Below, one piece after another: positions 1 through 7,979 of a DNA stretch of 37,942 bases. The notes beneath the pieces are model-generated. The model did not search any database, had not been told where the DNA came from, and saw only the letters and a program-made list of their open reading frames with translations. Within the stretch, counting starts at the first letter, position 1. Every line of letters starts with the position of its first letter. This stretch comes from Paraglaciecola sp. (GTDB taxonomy: Bacteria; Pseudomonadota; Gammaproteobacteria; Enterobacterales; Alteromonadaceae), in NCBI RefSeq assembly GCF_030730205.1, contig NZ_JANQVQ010000226.1:1-37942 (forward strand). Reading direction: 5' to 3'. Position numbers and translations under genes: made by a program.

Positions 1-1
1 T

Positions 2-76
2 AGGGGTATAGCCAAGTGGTAAGGCAGCGGGTTTTGATCCCGCCATTCGGTGGTTCAAGTCCATCTACCCCTGCCA
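2..76 (+). tRNA. tRNA-Gln (anticodon TTG)
   Basis: Full cloverleaf read by eye. A 7-bp acceptor stem pairs 2-8 with 66-72, followed by discriminator G73 and an encoded CCA at 74-76. The anticodon stem pairs 27-31 with 39-43 around a 7-nt loop whose central triplet at 34-36 is TTG, which reads CAA glutamine codons. The T-stem pairs 49-53 with 61-65 (one G-U) around TTCAAGT. It lies at the window edge, so it may be the last gene of a longer tRNA operon; the strong terminator just downstream fits this. Confidence 0.95.
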
Positions 77-94
77 TTTTACTGAGTAAAGTGC

Positions 95-127
95 AAAAAA
101 AAGCCAGACAATGTCTGGCTTTTTTTG
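95..127 (+). terminator. Rho-independent terminator of the tRNA-Gln unit
   Basis: An 8-bp perfect stem (102-109 with 113-120, loop AAT) is preceded by an A-run and followed by seven Ts with one interruption. The flanking A and T tracts extend the stem and make it usable in both directions. It lies 25 bp after the tRNA CCA end. Confidence 0.9.
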
Positions 128-247
128 TTTCTGCCCTGCGCTTCATTATTTATGCAATTTCATTCAATAAAATCTAAATCAATCAAACATTGTACCTAGA
201 CATAAAAGGCATACTTCGGCAGACTTCTATCAGTAATTCAACTACTT

Positions 248-1666
248 GTGGGTTCAATTTTGATTAACGATATCGTCTCAGCCATCAACAACGTGTTATG
301 GGGAAATGGTCAGGTACTCATTTATATGCTACTGGCAGCGGGCGTTTGGTTTACAGCACGTTTAGGATTTGTGCAAATACGCCACTTTGGTCATATGTTT
401 TCTATTATGAAAGGCAGCACCAAAAGCGACAAGTCAGGGATAAGCTCATTCGGTGCCCTGTGCACCAGCTTGTCAGCTCGAGTTGGTACCGGCAATTTAG
501 CGGGTGTTGCCGTGGCCATCTCTCTAGGTGGCCCAGGCGCCATTTTTTGGATGTGGGTTATCGCTATCCTCGGAATGGCAACCGGTTTTGCTGAAAGTGT
601 GTTAGGCCAGTTATATAAAGTCAAAGACACTAACGGTGAGTATCGTGGTGGGCCTGCTTACTATATTCAACAAGGTCTGAATAAACGCTGGTTGGCGGTA
701 ATTTTTTCTTTGTGCTTATTTTTGGGATATGGCTTCATTTTCAGTGCCGTACAGGCCAACACCATTACTGACGCATTAAATAACGCTTACGATATTCCCA
801 CCCACTATTCTGGTTTGGCTATCATCCTCGTAGCCGGACTGATCGTTATTGGTGGTTTACGAGCTATCGCACGATTTGCTGAATGGGTAGTGCCTTTTAT
901 GGCCCTGAGCTATGTTCTTGTCACTGTGGCGATCACCATAATAAATATCGATGTCGTCCCTGATATGTTGCTCAATATTGTTTATTCGGCCTTTGGTTTA
1001 CAAGAAGCAGGTGCAGGCGCCATGGGGGCGGCTTTCAAAAACGGAGTACAGCGTGGGCTTTATTCTAATGAAGCGGGCTCAGGAAGTGTGCCGCACGCTG
1101 CAGCAAGCGCAACGCCTAATCCCAACCACCCTGTTTCTCAAGGCTATGTGCAAATGCTGGGGGTATTTATCGATACTATGGTGCTGTGCACCTGTAGTGC
1201 CATTGTCATCTTGTTAGCTGGCGGTTCTTCGGGTGAACAAATGGAAGGCATACGCCTTACTCAAACAGCCATGAGCTCTCACTTAGGCGCGGGGGGAGCA
1301 GATTTTGTGGCAGCAGCCATCACCCTATTTGCGTTTACATCTGTAGTCGCTAATTACGCTTACGGTGAGAGTAATTTACATATCTTTAAGCTAGACAATA
1401 AAGTGGGAAAATCCGCTTACACACTCGGTTATTTAGCCATGATTTATTGGGGCTCAAGTGCAAATTTACCTGAAGTGTGGGCAGCAGCGGATATGGCGCT
1501 GGGATTAATGACCGTCATCAATATTATTGCCCTTGTTTGGATGACGCCAACTATTGTCTCTATTAGTCAAGATTACTTTAACAAACGTAAGTTAGGCAAA
1601 AACATGGAATATAAAACAGGCGACTGTGAAATTCAGGGTAAAAGCGAAAAAGGAATTTGGGACTAG
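248..1666 (+). CDS. Sodium:alanine/glycine symporter, AGCS family
   Basis: Inner-membrane Na+-coupled amino-acid importer of the AGCS (AlsT/DagA/GlyP-like) family, about 470 aa as usual for the family. The protein is hydrophobic throughout, with roughly ten membrane segments. Family signatures are clear: ARVGTGNLAGVA followed by GGPGAIFWMW near residues 78-102, and the SNEAGSGSVPHAAASA block near residues 275-290. The interval begins at a GTG with no good ribosome-binding site. A TTG at 260 (M-INDIVSAINN) has GTGGG seven bases upstream and gives an N-terminus closer to the family, so it may be the real start. The gene stands alone between the tRNA terminator and its own strong terminator. The exact substrate (alanine, glycine or another small amino acid) cannot be read from sequence. 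Confidence 0.9.
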   Translation: MGSILINDIVSAINNVLWGNGQVLIYMLLAAGVWFTARLGFVQIRHFGHMFSIMKGSTKSDKSGISSFGALCTSLSARVGTGNLAGVAVAISLGGPGAIFWMWVIAILGMATGFAESVLGQLYKVKDTNGEYRGGPAYYIQQGLNKRWLAVIFSLCLFLGYGFIFSAVQANTITDALNNAYDIPTHYSGLAIILVAGLIVIGGLRAIARFAEWVVPFMALSYVLVTVAITIINIDVVPDMLLNIVYSAFGLQEAGAGAMGAAFKNGVQRGLYSNEAGSGSVPHAAASATPNPNHPVSQGYVQMLGVFIDTMVLCTCSAIVILLAGGSSGEQMEGIRLTQTAMSSHLGAGGADFVAAAITLFAFTSVVANYAYGESNLHIFKLDNKVGKSAYTLGYLAMIYWGSSANLPEVWAAADMALGLMTVINIIALVWMTPTIVSISQDYFNKRKLGKNMEYKTGDCEIQGKSEKGIWD

Positions 1667-1689
1667 CTACGCGACTCTAGGGTAAAATA

Positions 1690-1723
1690 CCAAAAAGGAT
1701 GCCATTGCATCCTTTTTGGTTTT
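1690..1723 (+). terminator. Rho-independent terminator of the AGCS gene
   Basis: Perfect 13-bp stem (1690-1702 with 1707-1719) around a CATT loop, followed by TTTT, 23 bp after the stop codon. Confidence 0.92.
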
Positions 1724-2006
1724 AAGAAACGGATAAACTGGTCGTAGTGCTTACTCTTAGACCGCATCCAGCCACTTTTGAACAAGATGTTGCGATGAAG
1801 CAATGTCGTCTACCTTTCAAAAAGCGAGAGCACGAGACAAAGATCACTTAGGCATTCCGTTCTAGTTCGTAACGGGTGCTAGTGTTTTAGCCCCCCTAAC
1901 TCGGCATCGCTCAGGCTCAAGAGCCCACCATTTTTTCATTAAAGTGCTTCAATGAAGGATGGTAAAATTTCGCTGAATGAAAACATATCACAGCTAATTG
2001 GCGTTA
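1724..2006. other. Intergenic stretch, no gene recognised
   Basis: Between the AGCS terminator and the convergent acyl-CoA dehydrogenase gene. No convincing ORF was found on either strand. An imperfect inverted repeat around 1928-1952 (CCAT...TTCATT against AATGAAGGATGG) could help end the leftward acyl-CoA dehydrogenase transcript, but it has no T-run on that strand. Confidence 0.5.
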
Positions 2007-3161
2007 TTACACCTTGCCCAATATCCCACGGGCAATGACTTCTTTCATGATTTCTGAGCTACCCGCGTAGATAGTTTGCACTCTGGCATCGCGATAAAAT
2101 CTCGAAATAGGGTATTCTTCGGTATAGCCATAACCTCCAAAGAGCTGCAAACATTCATTGACCATAGTTAACTGCATCTCGGTGGCGGCCAGTTTTAACA
2201 TGGCGGCATCGCTTACAGTCATTGTTTGTTCGTTGTATTTAGCCATGTATTTTTCAAGTAAGGCACGGCATAGTTCTAATTCAGTTTGGCACTGAGCAAG
2301 TTTGAAACGCGTATTTTGAAATTGTCCCACAGATTGTCCAAATGCTTTACGCTGGCTCACGTAGTCAATTGTTAAATCTAGTGCTCCTTGCGCGTGTCCG
2401 ATGGCTTGTACAGCGCAACCTAGTCGCTCTCTTGGCAGTTCCTGCATGAGGTAAACAAAACCTTTGCCTTCTTCACCTAACAAGGCATCGCCGGGTATTC
2501 GCAAATTTTCAAAAAATAACTCGGCGGTATCACTACTGTGCTGGCCTAATTTTTCGATGGGTTTGCCTTTTGAAAACCCCGTTAAGTTGGTATCAACTAA
2601 AAATAACGATATTCCCTTTGCCCCCGCCTTAGCGTCGGTTTTGGCACACACAATGATCATGTCGGCCATATTACCATTCGTGATAAAGGTTTTAGAGCCG
2701 TTTAGGATGTAGTCATCACCTTCTTTAACCGCGCTAGTACGCATGTTTGCAACATCACTGCCAGCACCTGGTTCGGTCATGGCGAGAGCGGTTACCACTT
2801 CTCCGCTAACCATAGGCGGCAACCAACGATCCTTTTGTGCCTCAGTCGCAATATTCAGAATATAAGGAGCAACAATATTAGCGTGAATGTTATAACCTGT
2901 AGCCAGACCATGCAGTCCCAAACGACACATTTCCTCTTGAATCATTTGGCACACGGCAAAACTAGCACCCGCAGCACCATACTTTTCGGGCATATCAACC
3001 AGCAACATGCCTGCATCCCCCATGGTATTCCATACTTCTCTTGGCGTGTGATGGTTCTTTTCCCAACTGTCATAGTGAGGCAAAATTTCTTGTTGCAAAA
3101 ATCGTAACACCATATCGCGAAACATTTGGATCTCTTCACTACCACTATTTTTATTTGTCAT
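2007..3161 (-). CDS. Acyl-CoA dehydrogenase, long-chain (LCAD-like) type
   Basis: FAD enzyme that introduces the trans-2 double bond in acyl-CoA beta-oxidation, or in a branched-chain analogue, passing electrons to ETF. It has 384 aa, normal for the family, in the order N-terminal helical, middle beta and C-terminal helical domains. TEPGAGSDV (129-137) is the first family signature. YRDARVQTIYAGSSEIMKE near the C-terminus is the second. The usual YEG catalytic glutamate is Ala here; instead the ELPRERL segment carries Glu245, the position used by long-chain and isovaleryl-CoA dehydrogenases. The start at 3161 was chosen because AAAGGTAA precedes that ATG; an in-frame ATG 22 codons upstream has no such site and extends past the family N-terminus. 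Substrate chain length is uncertain. Confidence 0.92.
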   Translation of the reverse strand: MTNKNSGSEEIQMFRDMVLRFLQQEILPHYDSWEKNHHTPREVWNTMGDAGMLLVDMPEKYGAAGASFAVCQMIQEEMCRLGLHGLATGYNIHANIVAPYILNIATEAQKDRWLPPMVSGEVVTALAMTEPGAGSDVANMRTSAVKEGDDYILNGSKTFITNGNMADMIIVCAKTDAKAGAKGISLFLVDTNLTGFSKGKPIEKLGQHSSDTAELFFENLRIPGDALLGEEGKGFVYLMQELPRERLGCAVQAIGHAQGALDLTIDYVSQRKAFGQSVGQFQNTRFKLAQCQTELELCRALLEKYMAKYNEQTMTVSDAAMLKLAATEMQLTMVNECLQLFGGYGYTEEYPISRFYRDARVQTIYAGSSEIMKEVIARGILGKV

Positions 3162-3325
3162 CGTATTACCTTTGTGAAAATAGGAGCTAATTACCCTTAC
3201 GTATATTGTAGAGTCACAAAAGAGCACCCAACTCTAAAGGTGCCAAGTCGTATGATTGGAACAAGCCCTATGGATAGGGTCAAATCATTGATTTTTGGGT
3301 TAGCAGATTCAATAAAATGATAAGA

Positions 3326-3350
3326 AACGGATCAAAAATAATGATCCGTT
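3326..3350 (-). terminator. Probable terminator downstream of rbgA
   Basis: A 9-bp perfect inverted repeat (AACGGATCA at 3326-3334 with TGATCCGTT at 3342-3350, 7-nt loop). On the minus strand it is followed by TTTCTTAT, and it lies 50 bp after the stop of the GTPase gene. The T tract is short, so efficiency is uncertain. Confidence 0.55.
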
Positions 3351-3399
3351 AGTTTGGTGGAGGCTGTAGGTTTGACGCAATGGGATGTTAGGAACTTAT

Positions 3400-4416
3400 C
3401 TATCGTTTCTTTTTTGCGTTATCCGCTTTCATCTTGGCGGATATCTCACGCCGGTCTTGCTCGCGCTTTTCTTTGCGATCTCTTTTATCTGGGGTTAAAG
3501 AGCCGGTTTTGAACTTTTCTTTGCGTTGTAATTTTTCCGCTTCTTTTTTGGCAATGGCTTCGGCCATTAGTATCTCTTCTTGCGCTATCATATCTGGCGT
3601 TTCAAGGCTGATACGACCAATTTTAGCTGAACGGAATTCGTTAATTAATACTTCGCAAATTTTATGCAGATTAACTCTGCCTCCGGCCATTAATGCTCCT
3701 CGGCGCGCGGCAGCCAGTTCTAAAAATTTAACTTCGGTATTTGGGATTTCCTCTAATTGATAACGTTCTTTAAGGTATTTCGGGTAGGCTTTAATTAAAT
3801 AATCAGCTGTAAAAAAACCCACATCATCATATTCCATGGCCGTATCTTTTATTGAGCCACAGGCAGCTAATCGATACCCACTGTTAGGGTTTTCCAGCTT
3901 TGGCCACAATATGCCTGGGGTATCAAACAAGGTAATACCATTACCTAAACTAATGCGTTGTTGATTTTTAGTGACCGCGGCTTCATTACCAGTTTTAGCA
4001 ATCACACGGTCAGCCAAAATATTGATTAGCGTCGATTTTCCTACATTGGGTATACCAACAATCATGGTATGGATGGATTTAATACTGGCGTCTTTGGCCG
4101 GTAACATTTGTCTGACAAGTGTCAGTAGCTGTTTAATATTTGCAGGTTCTTGTGTGGTGGTGGCAAAGGTTTTTACACCTCTTTCCTGCTCAAAGTGCGC
4201 TTGCCAGCGCGCCGTCACCTCAGGATCGGCAAGATCGGTTTTAGTCATGACTTTTATGCAGGGTTTGTCTGCGCGCATTTGTGCGATTGCAGGGTTCTCA
4301 CTGGAATACGGAATACGTGCATCAAGCACTTCAATTAAAAGATCAACTTGGGGTAATGCTTCTTTTATTTCTTTTTGGGCTTTGTGCATATGCCCAGGAT
4401 ACCAATGAACCGCCAT
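3400..4416 (-). CDS. rbgA: Ribosome biogenesis GTPase RbgA/YlqF
   Basis: Circularly permuted GTPase that assists late assembly of the large ribosomal subunit. The 338-aa protein shows the permuted order of motifs: G4 TKTD at 58-61, then the G1 P-loop GIPNVGKST at 121-129, then G3 DTPG at 165-168. The N-terminus WYPGHMHKAQKEI is typical of RbgA/YlqF. The C-terminal 50 residues are very rich in Lys, Arg and Glu, an unusually basic tail suited to rRNA contact. The ATG at 4416 gives this family N-terminus; the longer reading frame from 4503 adds 29 residues with no family match. It lies about 100 bp downstream of the small membrane-protein gene on the same strand and may be read through from the ubiF unit. 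Confidence 0.93.
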   Translation of the reverse strand: MAVHWYPGHMHKAQKEIKEALPQVDLLIEVLDARIPYSSENPAIAQMRADKPCIKVMTKTDLADPEVTARWQAHFEQERGVKTFATTTQEPANIKQLLTLVRQMLPAKDASIKSIHTMIVGIPNVGKSTLINILADRVIAKTGNEAAVTKNQQRISLGNGITLFDTPGILWPKLENPNSGYRLAACGSIKDTAMEYDDVGFFTADYLIKAYPKYLKERYQLEEIPNTEVKFLELAAARRGALMAGGRVNLHKICEVLINEFRSAKIGRISLETPDMIAQEEILMAEAIAKKEAEKLQRKEKFKTGSLTPDKRDRKEKREQDRREISAKMKADNAKKKR

Positions 4417-4518
4417 AATAACGCCTAACTTTATATAATTAAGCGCATTGTACTGCATTAAGGGACTCAAGGTTAAGGCAAGAACAGAATTAGTTCTAAG
4501 CACTTTATCAGTGACAGC

Positions 4519-4695
4519 TTATCCGACTAAGTGTCTTATTAACTGCGCTAGAATTAACACAATAGCCAGTGGCAAAATCCACCGGCTTAGTTTGCTCATT
4601 TGCTCTGCAGACATTCTAAAACGTGAACGTTCAAGTAAGGGCACCACAATGAGTAGTGCCGCAAATAAAATAACCAGTATGATGACTATCGTCAT
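4519..4695 (-). CDS. Small two-helix membrane protein (58 aa), unknown function
   Basis: Reading the minus strand from the ATG at 4693-4695 gives 58 codons before TAA at 4519-4521. The product has a hydrophobic segment at about 3-20 (TIVIILVILFAALLIVV), a charged middle (ERSRFRMSAEQMSKLSR) and a second hydrophobic segment at about 39-53, so a hairpin inner-membrane protein is predicted. An AGGAAA ribosome-binding site sits five bases before the start. The gene begins 14 bp after the stop of the DUF885 lipoprotein gene on the same strand, so the two are very likely cotranscribed. I do not recognise the family. The support is the good ribosome-binding site, the spacing and the non-random amphipathic composition. 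Confidence 0.75.
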   Translation of the reverse strand: MTIVIILVILFAALLIVVPLLERSRFRMSAEQMSKLSRWILPLAIVLILAQLIRHLVG

Positions 4696-4709
4696 TACGC
4701 TTTCCTATT

Positions 4710-6545
4710 TCACTGGGCTTGGGTAGCTATCCACGCCAATACATCTTCACGCACCACAGACATTGGTCGAGCCCCAGGTAACAAAATCAGATCATGAAAG
4801 GCTTTAATATCAAACTTGTCACCTAAGGCTTTACTGGCGATATTACGCAATTCTACGAACTGCAACATACCCAGTTTGTAGCCCAATGCTTGACCTGGCC
4901 ACGCCATGTAACGCTCAACTTCGGCAACCACATCTGTCATTGAGGTACCAGTGGTCGTATGAAAATAGTCAATCGCGTGTTCACGGGTCCATTTTTTACG
5001 ATGTAAGCCAGTATCAACCACCAAACGCACGGCACGATAAAGTTCTGCTTGCAAGCGCCCTAAATCACCAAAGGGGTCATTTTCATACATACCCATCTCT
5101 TTGGCGACTAATTCAGAATACAGTGCCCAGCCCTCGACATAGGCATTAAAAGGGGCATTTTGTCTGAGTAAGCCAATATCTTGTTGCGCCATGTTTAGCG
5201 CAATTTGGAAGTGATGGCCTGGCACTGCTTCATGATAAGTCAGCGTTTTAAGAGAAAACGTGGGCACAGCGCTCATGTCACGCAAATTGATCCAATATAT
5301 TCCACCGCGCGTTCCATCCATTGAAGGTGGCGTGTAAAAGCCACCTGCCTCGCCCGCTTCCGATACAGCAGGGATACGTTTAACCGATACTTTTTGTGTC
5401 GGAATGGTATTGAAGTATTGACCCGCTTTGTTCATCACTGCCTGTACTTGAACATTTAAATCATCTAATAGACGTTGACGACCTTCATCTGAATCTTCAT
5501 ACAAAAATTGCGGCTGCTTTGCCAAGGCAACCATACGTTCGCCTACCGAGCCATCACTGTACCCATTTGCCCGCAAAATAGTGTCCATCTCGTTGCTAAT
5601 GCGGACGACCTCACTCAAACCAAGTTCGTGGATTTGATCAGCGCTCATCGCTGAATCACCTAGGTATTTTATCGCGTGTAAATACAGTTCTTCACCGCCT
5701 GGTTGTGACCAAATGCCATCATCAGACTTGGCCTTTTTCTCACTGGCAAGCACCGCGCCTCGAGCACGTTGGTAGGCGGGATAAACCACCGTTTCAACTA
5801 ATTCAGCCGCTTTGCTGACCATGTTTTCTTGTGTGGGTTTATCAATATCAGTACTGAGTATTTTTTTTGCAAAACTTGTTACCAAGCCGTGGTTATGGGG
5901 TTCTGGGGCGAGAAATCCGTCGAAAAATGCTAGGGTTTTTGGATGCAGTTTTGAGGGCAAGATGATGCCAATTCGTTGGTCATCCTCATACTTGTTCAAA
6001 ACATTGACGACAAAACTATCGAAGTTAGATAAACGAGCTAAATATTCTCTTGCTTCTTTAAGGGACTTTATTGCTTGTTGCTCTTGCATGACCTTGGGCA
6101 CATCAATGAGGGGACCCGAGATTTGATTGATAATATAAGGTAAATGGCCGCCCCAAGTATCGATATATCCACCGCTGAAATCAGTATCACCGGCATAATA
6201 ATTCAAAATTTCGCCAACCACCTTTTGTTGCAGAGCGTTAGCGGGCGTCAACAGTGTGCGGTTTATGGCCTTTAATTCATTGGCGCTATATTTCATCTCA
6301 TTTTGCAGGTTTTGCATACTGGCAATAGAATAGTCAGGTAAACGATCATTATAATTGCCCCCCACTTTTTCTGGCTCAATGGCTAACATGGTAGATAAGG
6401 TAGGCTGCTGGCTGGTGAAAGTTACGGTTGCATTATCGACTACTGCACTAAGTTGCTTATTAGCAATTTGTTCATCTGTTTGATTTGAGCATGCCACACT
6501 CAACAGCGAAAGCATAAAAGGGACGAGCAGTTTTTTTATTTTCAT
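4710..6545 (-). CDS. DUF885-family lipoprotein, putative metallopeptidase
   Basis: A 611-aa exported lipoprotein. The N-terminus has two lysines, a hydrophobic stretch and LSVAC with the lipidated Cys at 19. The YHEAVPGHHFQ motif at 437-447 is the HExxxGHH signature of DUF885, a family generally regarded as zinc-dependent peptidases; His438, His444 and His445 are likely metal ligands. The rest is largely helical, and the length is normal for the family. The gene starts 27 bp downstream of the ubiF stop and ends 14 bp before the small membrane-protein gene, suggesting an operon of three or more genes. Substrate is unknown. The lipoprotein assignment places it in the cell envelope, probably facing the periplasm. 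Confidence 0.88.
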   Translation of the reverse strand: MKIKKLLVPFMLSLLSVACSNQTDEQIANKQLSAVVDNATVTFTSQQPTLSTMLAIEPEKVGGNYNDRLPDYSIASMQNLQNEMKYSANELKAINRTLLTPANALQQKVVGEILNYYAGDTDFSGGYIDTWGGHLPYIINQISGPLIDVPKVMQEQQAIKSLKEAREYLARLSNFDSFVVNVLNKYEDDQRIGIILPSKLHPKTLAFFDGFLAPEPHNHGLVTSFAKKILSTDIDKPTQENMVSKAAELVETVVYPAYQRARGAVLASEKKAKSDDGIWSQPGGEELYLHAIKYLGDSAMSADQIHELGLSEVVRISNEMDTILRANGYSDGSVGERMVALAKQPQFLYEDSDEGRQRLLDDLNVQVQAVMNKAGQYFNTIPTQKVSVKRIPAVSEAGEAGGFYTPPSMDGTRGGIYWINLRDMSAVPTFSLKTLTYHEAVPGHHFQIALNMAQQDIGLLRQNAPFNAYVEGWALYSELVAKEMGMYENDPFGDLGRLQAELYRAVRLVVDTGLHRKKWTREHAIDYFHTTTGTSMTDVVAEVERYMAWPGQALGYKLGMLQFVELRNIASKALGDKFDIKAFHDLILLPGARPMSVVREDVLAWIATQAQ

Positions 6546-6572
6546 TTTGTTCTCTGGTAAGTCACTTTGTCA

Positions 6573-7748
6573 TTAAAGTCCCATCGCGTATTTCATTACC
6601 TTTGCTTTGATTGGGCCAGCTCTATTGGCTAAAAACAAACCAGTATTGCGCAGTACCTGCAGTGGTCCAAGTTCATTGCCAAAGGTAAGATAAAGTGCAT
6701 CCATTGCACTCATCATCAGTAGGTTATCTCGACGCCTACTTTGTTGATATTCTGCCAGCCAAGTGAGGTGCTTGCTGTGTAATTGTGTAACACTCTGTAA
6801 TTGCTTAAGGTTTTTAGCAAACACCCCAAGCAACGCTTGCACGTCCTTGAAGCCCAGGTTAACGCCCTGCCCCGCTAAGGGATTAATACTATGTGCAGCA
6901 TCCCCCACTAATACAACATTATCTTTAACATAATGATTGGCGTGCATTCGTGTAATAGGAAAGCTAGCAAAATCGAGGATCTCAAAATCCATTAACTCAG
7001 CGGGAAAGTGCTGCACAATTTGCTGTTTTAGCTGGGCCCTTGATAGGTTTTTAAGTTGTTGAATTTTGGCTGGGTGGTTGTACCACACCAGCGCCCCATG
7101 TTGGCCATATAGAGGTAAAAAAGCCACGGGGCCTTGAGGAGTAAATTGCTGCCACGTTATGTCTTGCTGCGGCGCGTTAATTTTAATATTAATGCCCAAG
7201 GCTTGTTGGCTGTAGTTCCAACCTTGTACACCGATATTGGCGCAGGTACGCACCAAAGAATTCACCCCATCTGCGCCGATTAATACTTTAGCCTCAATAA
7301 GCTGATCATTGTCTAAAGTGACTTTTACTGAGGGCTTTAGCTCAATTGATTTGATAGCCTGCTGCCAAAAACAACTGACATTAGCCAGGGAGTCTAGTCG
7401 TTGATGAGAGGCAAGTTGTATAACTCGGTTTTCAACAATATGACCTAAATGACTCACACCGATGTCAGCACAATTAAAATCAGTTCGTGCATCAGGTTTT
7501 TCCCACACAGATAATCGTTTGTAGGGGCACAATCGCATGTTTTCTACATGAGGCCAAATACCCAGCTCCTGAAAAAAACGCTCTGAGCTATAACTGATGG
7601 CTGAAACACGTAAGTCGGGTGCTTGCTCTGCGGCAAAGGGCTTTGGCATATAACGCTCAACTAACGCAACCGACAAACCCAATTGGGCTAAGCCAACGGC
7701 ACACGCAGATCCCACCATACCACCACCAACAATACATACATCAAACAA
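6573..7748 (-). CDS. ubiF: Ubiquinone biosynthesis hydroxylase UbiF-like
   Basis: FAD-dependent aromatic hydroxylase of the UbiH/UbiF/COQ6 family, acting late in ubiquinone synthesis on the membrane-associated quinol precursor. It has the Rossmann motif VGGGMVGSA at the N-terminus, the RVSAIS segment and the GDAAHSINPLAGQGVNLG second FAD motif. Similarity to E. coli UbiF as I recall it is extensive, including WQQFTPxGPxAFLPL, SLVWY/ALVWY, and a C-terminus ending in KYAMGL against KYALGL, which favours UbiF over UbiH or UbiI. An upstream in-frame GTG exists at 7769. TTG at 7748 is preferred because AAGGGG lies nine bases before it and the protein then starts just ahead of the FAD motif. Lead gene of the ubiF-DUF885-small protein unit. 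Confidence 0.9.
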   Translation of the reverse strand: MFDVCIVGGGMVGSACAVGLAQLGLSVALVERYMPKPFAAEQAPDLRVSAISYSSERFFQELGIWPHVENMRLCPYKRLSVWEKPDARTDFNCADIGVSHLGHIVENRVIQLASHQRLDSLANVSCFWQQAIKSIELKPSVKVTLDNDQLIEAKVLIGADGVNSLVRTCANIGVQGWNYSQQALGINIKINAPQQDITWQQFTPQGPVAFLPLYGQHGALVWYNHPAKIQQLKNLSRAQLKQQIVQHFPAELMDFEILDFASFPITRMHANHYVKDNVVLVGDAAHSINPLAGQGVNLGFKDVQALLGVFAKNLKQLQSVTQLHSKHLTWLAEYQQSRRRDNLLMMSAMDALYLTFGNELGPLQVLRNTGLFLANRAGPIKAKVMKYAMGL

Positions 7749-7979
7749 AATTAATTGCCCCTTAAACACGATTAAACCTAGTCTAACCAGTCAGATAGAT
7801 ACACACAATTAGCATTTTAAGCCCTTTGCTATTATCTTGTTATCTACGCCTCAATTGAGCTTTAGTTTATCTGCTTACAAATAAATACTTCCCTCGTTGT
7901 TTACGCCTGTTGCTTTACTCACTGAGATCATGAATCATCGGTAAAATGAATGGGCCAAAAGGATTAAAAAGTCGCTGAT

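Noticed and set aside
1776-1866. Short Lys/Arg-rich frame (MKQCRLPFKKREHETKIT) that could be a transposase remnant
   Set aside because: Only 18 codons, no inverted repeats or target duplications nearby and no recognisable transposase motif.
4448-4726. Plus-strand ORF of 92 codons
   Set aside because: It is antisense to the well-supported 58-aa membrane-protein gene, has no ribosome-binding site and resembles no protein family.
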